The translations under genes and the position numbers were made by a program. From JBBSUQ01 sp964389755 (GTDB lineage: Bacteria; Bacteroidota; Bacteroidia; Flavobacteriales_D; Crocinitomicaceae), in assembly GCA_964389755.1 (NCBI GenBank), contig CAYMEW010000021.1:1-64000 (forward strand): a stretch of 64,000 bases of DNA, given 5' to 3'. The notes under the pieces are model-generated. The model saw nothing but the letters and a program-made list of their open reading frames with translations, made no database searches and was not told where the DNA came from. How positions within the stretch are numbered: the first letter of the stretch is position 1; each line of letters begins with the position of its first letter. Below, piece by piece: positions 18,482 through 26,463 of the stretch.

Positions 18482-19147
18482 TCAACCTAACTGCGAAATG
18501 CCGGGATAGAAAAAATTGATAATAAAAGTTAACACAAATCCGACGGTCCAGCCTATAAAAACCTGTGTCGGCGTATGCGCGTGCAGGTACAACCTCGTGC
18601 TGAGCACAAGCCCGCTGAACAGGATCACCGCGTAATATTGCCACACCTGGAAATCGAGCTGAAACAGGCCATAAGCGAAAATGAACCCCGCCAGGATACC
18701 AACACCGGCGCCGTGCAGACTTACCTTGGTTCGGAAGTTGATCAGCCAGATAACGCCTGAAACGGCCATGCCCGAGAGTGGCAGGGCAAACACAAATTTC
18801 GAAACCGGTGCCTGACGCGTCAGGAACAGGAGAATGGCGTAAAGTGCACAACAATAGACAAACATGAGCATGATCGGGATACGCCGCTCAAACTGCGTAC
18901 GCATGTCAATCGAAGCAATCATTCCGCGGCGACTCATAATGAAATAAGAAGAGGCCGGGGCAATACAGCTTAAGATCAGGAATACGATCATTAGCGATAA
19001 TTTCGCCTGTGGCGGATAATGATAAAGCGAATAGTATTGCGTTTCGTAATCAATCGAGTTGGGAACGTACATAGCCAGCAACAAGGCATAGAACGGCATG
19101 AACAGTGGTAATGCCAGCCATTTAATGGCAATCGAGAATTCGCGCAT
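18482..19147 (-). CDS. PAP2-like integral membrane protein
   Basis: A 221-residue protein with about six hydrophobic segments. The region KVSLHGAGVG and the later STRLYLHAHTPTQ resemble the second and third motifs of PAP2 phosphatases (PSGH and SRxxxxxHxxxD), but they are degenerate: the Asp position is Gln. It may be a lipid-phosphate phosphatase relative or an inactive member. Its ATG shares one base with the rpoN stop (TGATG), so it is translationally coupled to rpoN, an order I recall from other Flavobacteriia. Confidence 0.65.
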   Translation of the reverse strand: MREFSIAIKWLALPLFMPFYALLLAMYVPNSIDYETQYYSLYHYPPQAKLSLMIVFLILSCIAPASSYFIMSRRGMIASIDMRTQFERRIPIMLMFVYCCALYAILLFLTRQAPVSKFVFALPLSGMAVSGVIWLINFRTKVSLHGAGVGILAGFIFAYGLFQLDFQVWQYYAVILFSGLVLSTRLYLHAHTPTQVFIGWTVGFVLTFIINFFYPGISQLG

Positions 19148-20595
19148 CAGAGTTCTTTTCGCATTCGGGCTACCGGGATGTTTAGTTGCTCCCTGTATTT
19201 GGCCACGGTTCTGCGGGCAATCGAATACCCTTTTTCTTTTAGTAGTTCGGCGAGACGTTCATCCGTAAGCGGACTGCGTTTGTCTTCGCCTTCGATCGCA
19301 TCGGAAAGGATCTTTTTCACTTCCCTGGTTGAAACTTCTTCACCGTCTTCGCGTGCAATGGATTCGGAGAAGAATGATTTCAAAGAAAAGATCCCGAAGC
19401 CCGTTTGTACATATTTGCTGTTTGCCACGCGTGAGATCGTGGAAATATCGAGTCCAACAATATCCGCAATATCCTTCAGGATCATCGGTTTCAGCTTCGT
19501 TTCATCACCGCTCAGAAAGTATTCGCGCTGGTAGTTCATAATGGCCGACATAGTCATCAGCAAGGTTTGCTGACGTTGACGGATCGCGTCGATAAACCAT
19601 TTTGCGCCGTCGAGTTTCTGCCTGACAAATTGCAACGCTTCTTTATCGGACTTTGAGGTTTTCGCTCCCTCCGAATAATTGCGCAGCATCGTTTCGTAAT
19701 CCCGGCTGATCTTCAGTTCCGGCGCATTGCGTCCATTGAGCGTTAGTTCGAGTTTGCCTTCCACTTCGTACACCTGGAAGTCGGGAATGATCTGCTGAAA
19801 ATTGCGGGCCGCCTCTTTCGAACTTCCTCCCGGCTTGGGATTCAGCCGTATGATCTCGTTGATCGCAGCACGCAGGTCGTCATCCTCAATTTCAAGTTTC
19901 TTCTGGATCTTATCGTAATGCTTTCGGGTAAACTCGTCAAAATAATCTTCGAGGATCTTCTTTGCAGTGAAACGCGTAATATCGCCGTTTTGCTTTCGAT
20001 GGATCTGGATGAGCAGGCATTCTCGCAGGTCACGCGCTCCCACTCCCGCCGGATCAAGGTCCTGGATCATTTTCAGCACTTTCAATACCTCGTCCTCATC
20101 GGCCATTACATTCAGTGAAAACGCCAGGTCGTCTACCAGTGCTTCGATCTCGCGGTTGAGGTAACCCGATTCATCGAGGTTCCCGATGATAACATCCGCT
20201 ATGATAAACTCTTTTTCCGTCAGGTCGAGCAAGTGCAGCTGTTCGGTCATGCGTTCCTGGAACGAACGTTCACCCGAGAGCGGGATAACGCGTTCTTCAT
20301 CGTCCTTACTATGATTATTGGCCTTTGTCCGGTAATCCGGCGTATCGTCGTCGAGGTAATCGGACAGGTCGAAATCTTCCGTATCGTCCCCGGAATCATC
20401 CGAATCCTGGTCGTAATCGTCGTCGCTGTCGAAATCCTCCTCGGCACCTTCTTCCAATGCCGGGTTTTCTTCAATTTCCTGTTTGATGCGCTGATCGAGC
20501 TCCATGGTTGGCACCTGCAGCAACTTCATAAGCTGGATTTGCTGCGGCGAGAGGCGCTGCTCCAATTTTTGCGTCAGATGTTGTTTTAATGCCAT
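19147..20595 (-). CDS. rpoN: RNA polymerase sigma-54 factor
   Basis: The alternative sigma factor that recognises -24/-12 promoters and needs AAA+ activators. The 482-residue protein has the N-terminal activator-interacting Gln/Leu-rich region (LTQKLEQRLSPQQIQLMKLLQ), an acidic region ~50-80 (EDFDSDDDYDQDSDD), the core-binding region, the helix-turn-helix and the C-terminal RpoN box ARRTVAKYRE. No sigma-54 activator gene is seen in this window. Confidence 0.97.
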   Translation of the reverse strand: MALKQHLTQKLEQRLSPQQIQLMKLLQVPTMELDQRIKQEIEENPALEEGAEEDFDSDDDYDQDSDDSGDDTEDFDLSDYLDDDTPDYRTKANNHSKDDEERVIPLSGERSFQERMTEQLHLLDLTEKEFIIADVIIGNLDESGYLNREIEALVDDLAFSLNVMADEDEVLKVLKMIQDLDPAGVGARDLRECLLIQIHRKQNGDITRFTAKKILEDYFDEFTRKHYDKIQKKLEIEDDDLRAAINEIIRLNPKPGGSSKEAARNFQQIIPDFQVYEVEGKLELTLNGRNAPELKISRDYETMLRNYSEGAKTSKSDKEALQFVRQKLDGAKWFIDAIRQRQQTLLMTMSAIMNYQREYFLSGDETKLKPMILKDIADIVGLDISTISRVANSKYVQTGFGIFSLKSFFSESIAREDGEEVSTREVKKILSDAIEGEDKRSPLTDERLAELLKEKGYSIARRTVAKYREQLNIPVARMRKEL

Positions 20596-20679
20596 GTACA
20601 GGTAATATTTCCGAAAATTACATTTTTTTGAACTTGTCCCGGAATTTTTAACGAAATTTCAGCATTTACGCGCTTTTCA

Positions 20680-22119
20680 TCAGAACTCGGCATTGAGCGG
20701 AGTACGCGGAAAAGGGATGACATCCCGGATATTCCCCATACCGGTAACAAACATGATCATGCGTTCGAAACCCAGTCCGAATCCGGCATGCGGTACGCTT
20801 CCGAAACGACGCGTGTCGAGGTACCACCAGAGTTCTTCCTCGGGAATGTTAAATTCGGCACATTTTTCACGAAGTACGTCGAGGCGTTCTTCCCGTTGTG
20901 AGCCGCCCACGATCTCGCCGATCCCGGGGAATAAAACATCCATGGCGGCCACGGTTTTTCCGTCTTCATTACGGCGCATATAAAATGCTTTGAAAGCTGC
21001 CGGGTAGTCGGTGATGATCACCGGACACTTAAACTCTTTCTCGACGAGGTAGCGCTCATGTTCACTTTGAAGGTCCGTTCCCCAGGACACTTCATATTTG
21101 AATTTCTTCTTTTTATACGGCGTCGAATTTTGGAGGATGTCGATCGCTTCAGTATAGCTGATGCGTTTGAAATCGTTATTCACCACAAACTGCAATCGTT
21201 CAATAAGCGAAAGTTCATTGCGTTCGTTTTGCGGCTTAGACTGTTGTTCTTTTTCATCGCGCTCGTTGAGAAACTGCAGATCGTCCTTGCAGTTCGTGAG
21301 CACGTAGTTACAAAGGTATTTCAGGAATTCCTCCGTGAGGTCCATGTTATCCTTCAGGTCGTTGAAAGCCACTTCCGGTTCGATCATCCAGAATTCGGCC
21401 AGGTGACGCGACGTGTTGGAATTTTCAGCTCGGAAGGTCGGTCCGAATGTATATACCTGCCCCAGCGCCAAAGCGGCGAGTTCCGCCTCCAGCTGTCCGG
21501 ACACCGTTAAATTTACCGGCTTTCCGAAAAAGTCTTCTTTGAAATCAATCTCTCCTGCCTCATTGAGCGGCGGATTTTTTGCATCGAGTGTGGTTACGCG
21601 AAACATTTCACCGGCACCTTCGGCATCCGATCCGGTGATTACCGGGGTATGCAGGTAATAAAATCCGCGTTCGTTGAAGAACTGATGAACGGCGAATGCC
21701 ACGGCATGCCGAATTCGGAAAACCGCTCCGAAGGTATTGGTACGGAAGCGCAGGTGTGCCTGTTCGCGCAGGTATTCGAGTGAATGTTTTTTCGGTTGCA
21801 TAACCGTCCGCTGTACCTCATCCGGGTTGGCTTCTCCGATCAGTTCGAGTTCATCTACGAGTAATTCTACCGCCTGACCCGAACCCTGTGAGGCGACCAG
21901 TGTTCCCGTAAGACCAACGGCGGAACCGACGGTCACTTTTCGTAAAACGGACTCTTCCAGTTTTTCAAAATCGACAACGGCCTGGAGATTATTGATCGTG
22001 GAACCGTCATTCAGTTGAATAAAGCGATTGCTTCGGAATGCGCGTACCCATCCTTTAACTTCCAGTTTTGAACCGATCGGCTGGTCCTTCAATACGTCGG
22101 CGATTTTCGTCCGTTTCAT
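20680..22119 (-). CDS. asnS: Asparaginyl-tRNA synthetase
   Basis: Charges tRNA-Asn in the cytoplasm. A class IIb synthetase of 479 residues from the ATG at 22119 (a TTG three codons upstream is less likely). The N-terminal OB-fold (VKGWVRAFRSNRFIQLNDGS) is followed by catalytic motif 2 (FRAENSNTSRHLAEFWMIEPE region) and motif 3 (GFGLGFERMIMF). The SRH triplet after motif 2 separates it from AspRS. The ~55-residue stretch FLNERDEKEQQSKPQNE is a charged insertion. Promoter box at 22151. Confidence 0.96.
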   Translation of the reverse strand: MKRTKIADVLKDQPIGSKLEVKGWVRAFRSNRFIQLNDGSTINNLQAVVDFEKLEESVLRKVTVGSAVGLTGTLVASQGSGQAVELLVDELELIGEANPDEVQRTVMQPKKHSLEYLREQAHLRFRTNTFGAVFRIRHAVAFAVHQFFNERGFYYLHTPVITGSDAEGAGEMFRVTTLDAKNPPLNEAGEIDFKEDFFGKPVNLTVSGQLEAELAALALGQVYTFGPTFRAENSNTSRHLAEFWMIEPEVAFNDLKDNMDLTEEFLKYLCNYVLTNCKDDLQFLNERDEKEQQSKPQNERNELSLIERLQFVVNNDFKRISYTEAIDILQNSTPYKKKKFKYEVSWGTDLQSEHERYLVEKEFKCPVIITDYPAAFKAFYMRRNEDGKTVAAMDVLFPGIGEIVGGSQREERLDVLREKCAEFNIPEEELWWYLDTRRFGSVPHAGFGLGFERMIMFVTGMGNIRDVIPFPRTPLNAEF

Positions 22120-22150
22120 GATCTTCAAAAAATTGAGGTTTCTTTTGCCG

Positions 22151-22158
22151 CAAAAATA
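22151..22158 (-). promoter_or_regulatory. -7 box (TATTTTTG) of asnS
   Basis: An exact TAnnTTTG match on the minus strand, 31 bases before the ATG at 22119. Confidence 0.5.
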
Positions 22159-22234
22159 GCAAGATTTTACTTAGTGAAAAGGTCGGCAGGAGCAGTTCAC
22201 AAATTTCAGCGTTTCCTCAGAAATTCCTTAAAAA

Positions 22235-22603
22235 TCACTTCTTAAATATGAAGTAGACCGCCAGTACGAGGAAGGCGAACCCGATCAGGTGATTGATCCT
22301 GAAAGTCTCTGTTTTAAAGAAGAGCAGAGCGAATACCGTAAAAACCACAAGCGTAATGACTTCCTGGAGCACTTTCAGCTGAACGAGGGAGAAAGGTCCG
22401 CCGTTTTCACGAAAACCGATTTTATTGGCCGGCACCTGGAAAAAATATTCGAAGAGTGCAATTCCCCAGCTGACGAGGATGATCACAAAAAGTCCGGCTT
22501 TGGTAAACCATTTCCATTCGGCAAATTTCAGGTGCCCGTACCAGGCGAAGGTCATAAAGATGTTCGACATAATCAGCAACAGGATGGTATAAACGGACTT
22601 CAT
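22235..22603 (-). CDS. DUF486 / DMT-like small membrane protein
   Basis: A 122-residue protein with four predicted transmembrane helices. It matches the DUF486 family by the opening TILLLIMSNIFMTFAWYGHL, the central EYFFQVPANKIG and the end LIGFAFLVLAVYFIFKK. The family is distantly related to small drug/metabolite transporters, with no proven substrate. It lies between 7TM and asnS genes and is apparently transcribed alone or with the upstream 7TM gene (gap ~64 bases). Confidence 0.85.
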   Translation of the reverse strand: MKSVYTILLLIMSNIFMTFAWYGHLKFAEWKWFTKAGLFVIILVSWGIALFEYFFQVPANKIGFRENGGPFSLVQLKVLQEVITLVVFTVFALLFFKTETFRINHLIGFAFLVLAVYFIFKK

Positions 22604-22667
22604 GACTCATGATTTAGGTTCGAAATTAAGATTCCGCCGGAAAAATCACGATAGGTATCCGAAAATT

Positions 22668-23708
22668 TTACCGCATCTCCGTTTTTTGTCTCCAGGAATA
22701 CCGGCGAAGTAAAGCCAGCAGGAAAAAGAGAAGCTGCAAAATGATGCCGATCGTCAATCCCTGGGCCGCCAGCGTGGAAGGTTGCGAAAATCCCCAGTTT
22801 AAAGCCATGGTCATCAACATACCCGCCAGGTAAAAAGCCCATCCGAGTATATACAGCATGATCCACGGTTTCTTGTTGCGGAAAAAGTCAATGGTTGCGA
22901 TGACGAACAGGTAGAGTACGAAACAAAGCGGGAAAACGCTGAAGAACCAAATGCCCGTATTGCGACTGAAAAAGATGGAAAAAAGGCTGATAACGAGCAA
23001 AACAGCGGTAAATATAACGGTACGCATATTTCGGACTCCATAGCCTAAAAAGGAACGCGAAAAGAGGAAAATACTCACGGCTACCAGGAAAAACAACAGG
23101 AAGGTGAGTTGAAAATAGGCATCCATACCATTGACAAACCACTTTTGTGCATAGCCCGAAACGAACAAATCTGACAAAAAGGAGGTGATCACAAAAAAAC
23201 CGAAGAACAAAAACGTTTTCCGTCGCAGGAAGATGTAACCCATCAGCGCCGCAAAAAAGCAGAGGCCGTGAACGGCCAGCAGCAGGATCCGTAAGTAGTT
23301 GACGCGTTGTTTCCACATTAAAAAATCACTCTCCCGGAAGATCGAGGCTTTAAAGCGCAACATAGAGTTTGCCGAAGCAACGAGAATGATGGGTTTTTCA
23401 GAGACCAGGGAATAAATTCCGGGGGCGACGGGCACCAGTGCTGTTCGCTGACCGTAATCCAGTTGATAAACGCGTACACGACAATAATACGTGTCTACGA
23501 AAAGAAGCTTCCCGCGGTCCTCCGGTGTCAACGGCAGCCGAAACACCCGTGGACGCAACGAAAAACCGCCGTTGTGGAGGTAAAATTTTTCACAATGTCC
23601 GGGCGTTTTGATGCAAGAGTGCCATTTTTCAACAGTTGCCAGATTCAATTTCGGAACAAACAAACTGAAAATCAGCATCAAAAATAAAAGTACGTGGTTA
23701 CGCGGCAT
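22668..23708 (-). CDS. 7TM-DISM-like membrane protein without an output domain
   Basis: A 346-residue protein. A signal peptide or first helix (1-25) precedes a ~100-residue extracytoplasmic beta domain (~30-125) with C32/C39 and C76. Then come about seven transmembrane helices (~140-335) and a short basic tail (RRYSWRQK). This is the layout of 7TMR-DISM receptors, which usually carry a C-terminal kinase or cyclase. None is present here. It could signal through a partner or be a remnant. I assign the family by architecture and hydrophobic pattern, not by a decisive motif. Confidence 0.55.
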   Translation of the reverse strand: MPRNHVLLFLMLIFSLFVPKLNLATVEKWHSCIKTPGHCEKFYLHNGGFSLRPRVFRLPLTPEDRGKLLFVDTYYCRVRVYQLDYGQRTALVPVAPGIYSLVSEKPIILVASANSMLRFKASIFRESDFLMWKQRVNYLRILLLAVHGLCFFAALMGYIFLRRKTFLFFGFFVITSFLSDLFVSGYAQKWFVNGMDAYFQLTFLLFFLVAVSIFLFSRSFLGYGVRNMRTVIFTAVLLVISLFSIFFSRNTGIWFFSVFPLCFVLYLFVIATIDFFRNKKPWIMLYILGWAFYLAGMLMTMALNWGFSQPSTLAAQGLTIGIILQLLFFLLALLRRYSWRQKTEMR

Positions 23709-23812
23709 GCGATCGATGTTTAAGCACTTTCAGAAGGTTTTAGCGAAAGTATGAAATTCCCGGATAAAGCCCTAATTCTGTTTTTCTTCCAGAAAGAATA
23801 CAACGATTCCCC

Positions 23813-24103
23813 TTATTCAAAACGCCTCAGCCTGTTTTGCAGGCGCTTCAGTTCTTCCTCCTGTCTTTGGAGGCGCTTCAACAAACGAAGAATTATATCG
23901 ATCCCTTCGGGGTTCACGTTCAGTTCGTAATACATGCCGATTACGGTTTCAGCCTTTCGCAGTGCCCGCTCGCTGAGGTATTCCGTATTTTCACGTACGG
24001 TGATTTCGATTAGTTCATAATTTCGCAGTTCGCGAATAAGCGACAGTTCCACATTGTGCAACTTACAAAATTGGTCTATCCTGATCCATTCTACTTCTGC
24101 CAT
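23813..24103 (-). CDS. cbpM: Chaperone modulator CbpM
   Basis: A 96-residue MerR-like helical protein that binds the J-domain of CbpA and inhibits it. The N-terminal helix-turn-helix-like segment (WIRIDQFCKLHNVELSLIRELRNYELI) and C-terminal coiled coil (LLKRLQRQEEELKRLQNRLRRFE) are typical. It starts 3 bases after the stop of the cbpA-like gene, the normal pairing, and ends its operon. Confidence 0.88.
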   Translation of the reverse strand: MAEVEWIRIDQFCKLHNVELSLIRELRNYELIEITVRENTEYLSERALRKAETVIGMYYELNVNPEGIDIILRLLKRLQRQEEELKRLQNRLRRFE

Positions 24104-24106
24104 AGC

Positions 24107-25030
24107 TTATTTCTTTTTAGCGAGTTCTCTGAATAATTCTTTTTCACGATCGGTCAGGTTCTGAGGAATTTTCACCTGGTAGGTCACATAGAGATCGCCG
24201 TGCTCGCTCTCCTTCTTATACTTTGTAAAGCCTTTTCCGCGTAACTTGACCTTTGTCCCGTTCTGCGTTTCGGCCGGAACTTTCAGCTTCACCTTACCAC
24301 TCAGCGTTTCGAGTGTGATCTCTCCGCCGAGAACGGCTGTGTAAAGGTCGATCTCCTCCGTTATGTACAGGTCGTCTCCTTCCCGTTTATACCGCGAATG
24401 GTTGGCGATGGAGAAAGTAATGTAAAGATCGCCGTTCGGCCCGCCGTTCATGCCGGGTGCACCGTGATTCTTAATGCGAATGGTCTGCCCGTTCTCGACA
24501 CCTGCCGGAATCGTCAGCCGGATCTGTTTGCCATTCACGGTAAGCGTTCGTTTTTCGGAGGTAAAAACGTCTTCGAGGTTGAGATTCAGTTCTGCACTCA
24601 GATCGTGCCCTTTAAACTGGTTTCGCGTATAGGAACCTGACCTTCCTCCACCGGAAAAACCACCCTGGGAGAATCCGCCCTGACCGAACATGGACTCGAA
24701 GAAATCTGAAAAACCTTCAAAATCAGAAGAAGAATAAGTTTGCCGGCCCTGGCCTGAACCCGGACGCGGACCGCCGCCGTAGCCGGCCTGTTCGAACTGG
24801 TCGGCATGCTTCCAGTTTTCACCGTACTGGTCGTATTTTTTACGTTTCTCCGGATCTCCGAGCACTTCGTTCGCTTCGTTGATCTCCTGGAATTTCCGTT
24901 TTGCTTCCTCGTCGTTCGGATTGATGTCCGGGTGGTATTTACGCGCCAGTTTGCGGTAGGCTTTTTTAATGTCCTGCTCACTGGCTTTTTTGTCCACTCC
25001 CAGAATTTTGTAATAATCGATGTAGGGCAT
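24107..25030 (-). CDS. cbpA: DnaJ-class co-chaperone (CbpA-like)
   Basis: Stimulates the ATPase of DnaK and delivers substrates. The J-domain (residues 3-70) has the HPD triad at 33-35. It is followed by a Gly/Phe-rich linker (~75-150, repeated GGFSQGG) and two C-terminal beta-barrel domains (~155-305). It lacks the zinc-finger CxxCxGxG repeats of DnaJ proper, so it is the CbpA type. I use the ATG at 25030 (MPYIDYYKILGV). The upstream in-frame codons are not conserved-looking. Confidence 0.93.
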   Translation of the reverse strand: MPYIDYYKILGVDKKASEQDIKKAYRKLARKYHPDINPNDEEAKRKFQEINEANEVLGDPEKRKKYDQYGENWKHADQFEQAGYGGGPRPGSGQGRQTYSSSDFEGFSDFFESMFGQGGFSQGGFSGGGRSGSYTRNQFKGHDLSAELNLNLEDVFTSEKRTLTVNGKQIRLTIPAGVENGQTIRIKNHGAPGMNGGPNGDLYITFSIANHSRYKREGDDLYITEEIDLYTAVLGGEITLETLSGKVKLKVPAETQNGTKVKLRGKGFTKYKKESEHGDLYVTYQVKIPQNLTDREKELFRELAKKK

Positions 25031-25209
25031 TGCTGCGAATCTTTTGACGTTATCTGTTAAAATAATAAACAATACTTCATTTTTAAAAGTTCATTTTCGG
25101 AAAACTGATGAAGATCAGGAATTGTCCGAATTCCCGTTCGTCCCGTTTTCAGTCGATTTTTAAGTGTCATTTTTTCCTAAAAAGAAGTTTCTTTGTATCA
25201 AAAAAATCC

Positions 25210-26361
25210 GTGCGTAAACTACTCGCTTCCCTGTTTTTAATCGTTTCGCCTGCCGCATTCACACAGATCACGGTCAAACCGAAAGACAGTACCGACCTGA
25301 CTTTTACCGGAACGCGGATCAATCCGTACTCCATTGAATACGATTCCACCGGAAAAATACTGGTAAGCGCATACGTGGATACCTATTATGGATACTACAG
25401 TGATCAGGAAACGACTGCGGGCTACGTCAAGTTCCCGACGATTTCCCCGAGAAGCGGGCAATTCGGACTGAATATCGCACAGGTATCGGCAAAATACCAG
25501 TCGGCGCGCTTTCGGGGTGTGGGAACCGTCTTTTTCGGAGATGTCGCCAATTCAGCCTGGTCACCGAAATACAACATGATCCAGGAAGCAAATGCGGGAT
25601 TCCGGATCGCCGGAAAGTTCTGGCTCGATGCCGGTTTTTTTCGGACGCATATCGGGCTCGAATCGATCCAGCCGCGGGAAAACATTGCCATCTCCCTGGC
25701 CACAACCACCTATTTTGAACCGTATTACCTGAGCGGAGCCAAACTGTCTTACGAGCCTTCCGATAAGTGGACGTTTCAGGTGAATGCTTTTAACGGCTTC
25801 AACAACTTCGTGGATAACAACGCCAACAAAATGTTCGGTGTTTCGGTGGCCCACAATCCGACCAAAAACTTCAACATTACCCTGAGCTCCGTGGTCTGCG
25901 ACGAAAGTCCGGACGGTTTTCCGCAGGCACAGACACGCAGCTACACCAACCTCATCTCGATCTTCCGTTCGAACCGCACCACGATCGGTTTTGAGGTCAA
26001 TTACGGCCTGCAATCGCATACGAAACTGTCCGACAGCACACAAACGGCTCAGATGTTCAGCACCTTGCTCGCGGGCAAATACCGTTTTACAACAAAGTGG
26101 GCCGGATACGGGCGTGTGGAATATTTCAGCGATCCCGACGAGATGCTCACCGGACCGGTTGAAAACGAACTGCACCAGTTGATCGGCCTGGACATTTTCG
26201 GGATCACGGCCGGTGTGGAGTTCAAACCGATCCCAAACAGCTACGTCAGGCTGGAAGGGCGTTTACTCAACACCGAACCCGGCGAAATGATCTTCCTGCA
26301 AAACGGATCGTACACCAGTCAGCGCTACGAGGTACTCTTCGGCATGGGCCTGTGGTTCTGA
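25210..26361 (+). CDS. Outer-membrane beta-barrel porin (BBP2/OmpL-like)
   Basis: A ~384-residue outer-membrane protein. From the GTG at 25210 it begins with a signal peptide (MRKLLASLFLIVSPAAFTQ). The frame is open further upstream, but that part lacks a signal and is probably leader. The body is amphipathic beta-strands, starting with the VDTYYGYYSD element common in putative beta-barrel porin-2 proteins, and it ends in an aromatic residue (GMGLWF), as outer-membrane barrels do. Probably a diffusion channel. The substrate is unknown. It is divergent from the cbpA-like gene and unlinked to other genes. Confidence 0.8.
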   Translation: MRKLLASLFLIVSPAAFTQITVKPKDSTDLTFTGTRINPYSIEYDSTGKILVSAYVDTYYGYYSDQETTAGYVKFPTISPRSGQFGLNIAQVSAKYQSARFRGVGTVFFGDVANSAWSPKYNMIQEANAGFRIAGKFWLDAGFFRTHIGLESIQPRENIAISLATTTYFEPYYLSGAKLSYEPSDKWTFQVNAFNGFNNFVDNNANKMFGVSVAHNPTKNFNITLSSVVCDESPDGFPQAQTRSYTNLISIFRSNRTTIGFEVNYGLQSHTKLSDSTQTAQMFSTLLAGKYRFTTKWAGYGRVEYFSDPDEMLTGPVENELHQLIGLDIFGITAGVEFKPIPNSYVRLEGRLLNTEPGEMIFLQNGSYTSQRYEVLFGMGLWF

Positions 26362-26397
26362 AAAAAATGCGGAGCCCCGTTTTACAGAAGGCCCCGC
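26361..26397 (-). terminator. Terminator of the left ECF module
   Basis: On the minus strand GCGGGGCC - 13-base loop - GGCTCCGC (one mismatch) is followed by ATTTTTTT. It lies ~65 bases after the stop of the 770-aa gene and directly after the porin's stop on the other strand. Confidence 0.65.
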
Positions 26398-26463
26398 TAT
26401 GGTGGTTACGTTGTTTACTTTTTTAGTTCAGATTCCGAAGGGCTTGGCCGATTGAAAGCTTAC

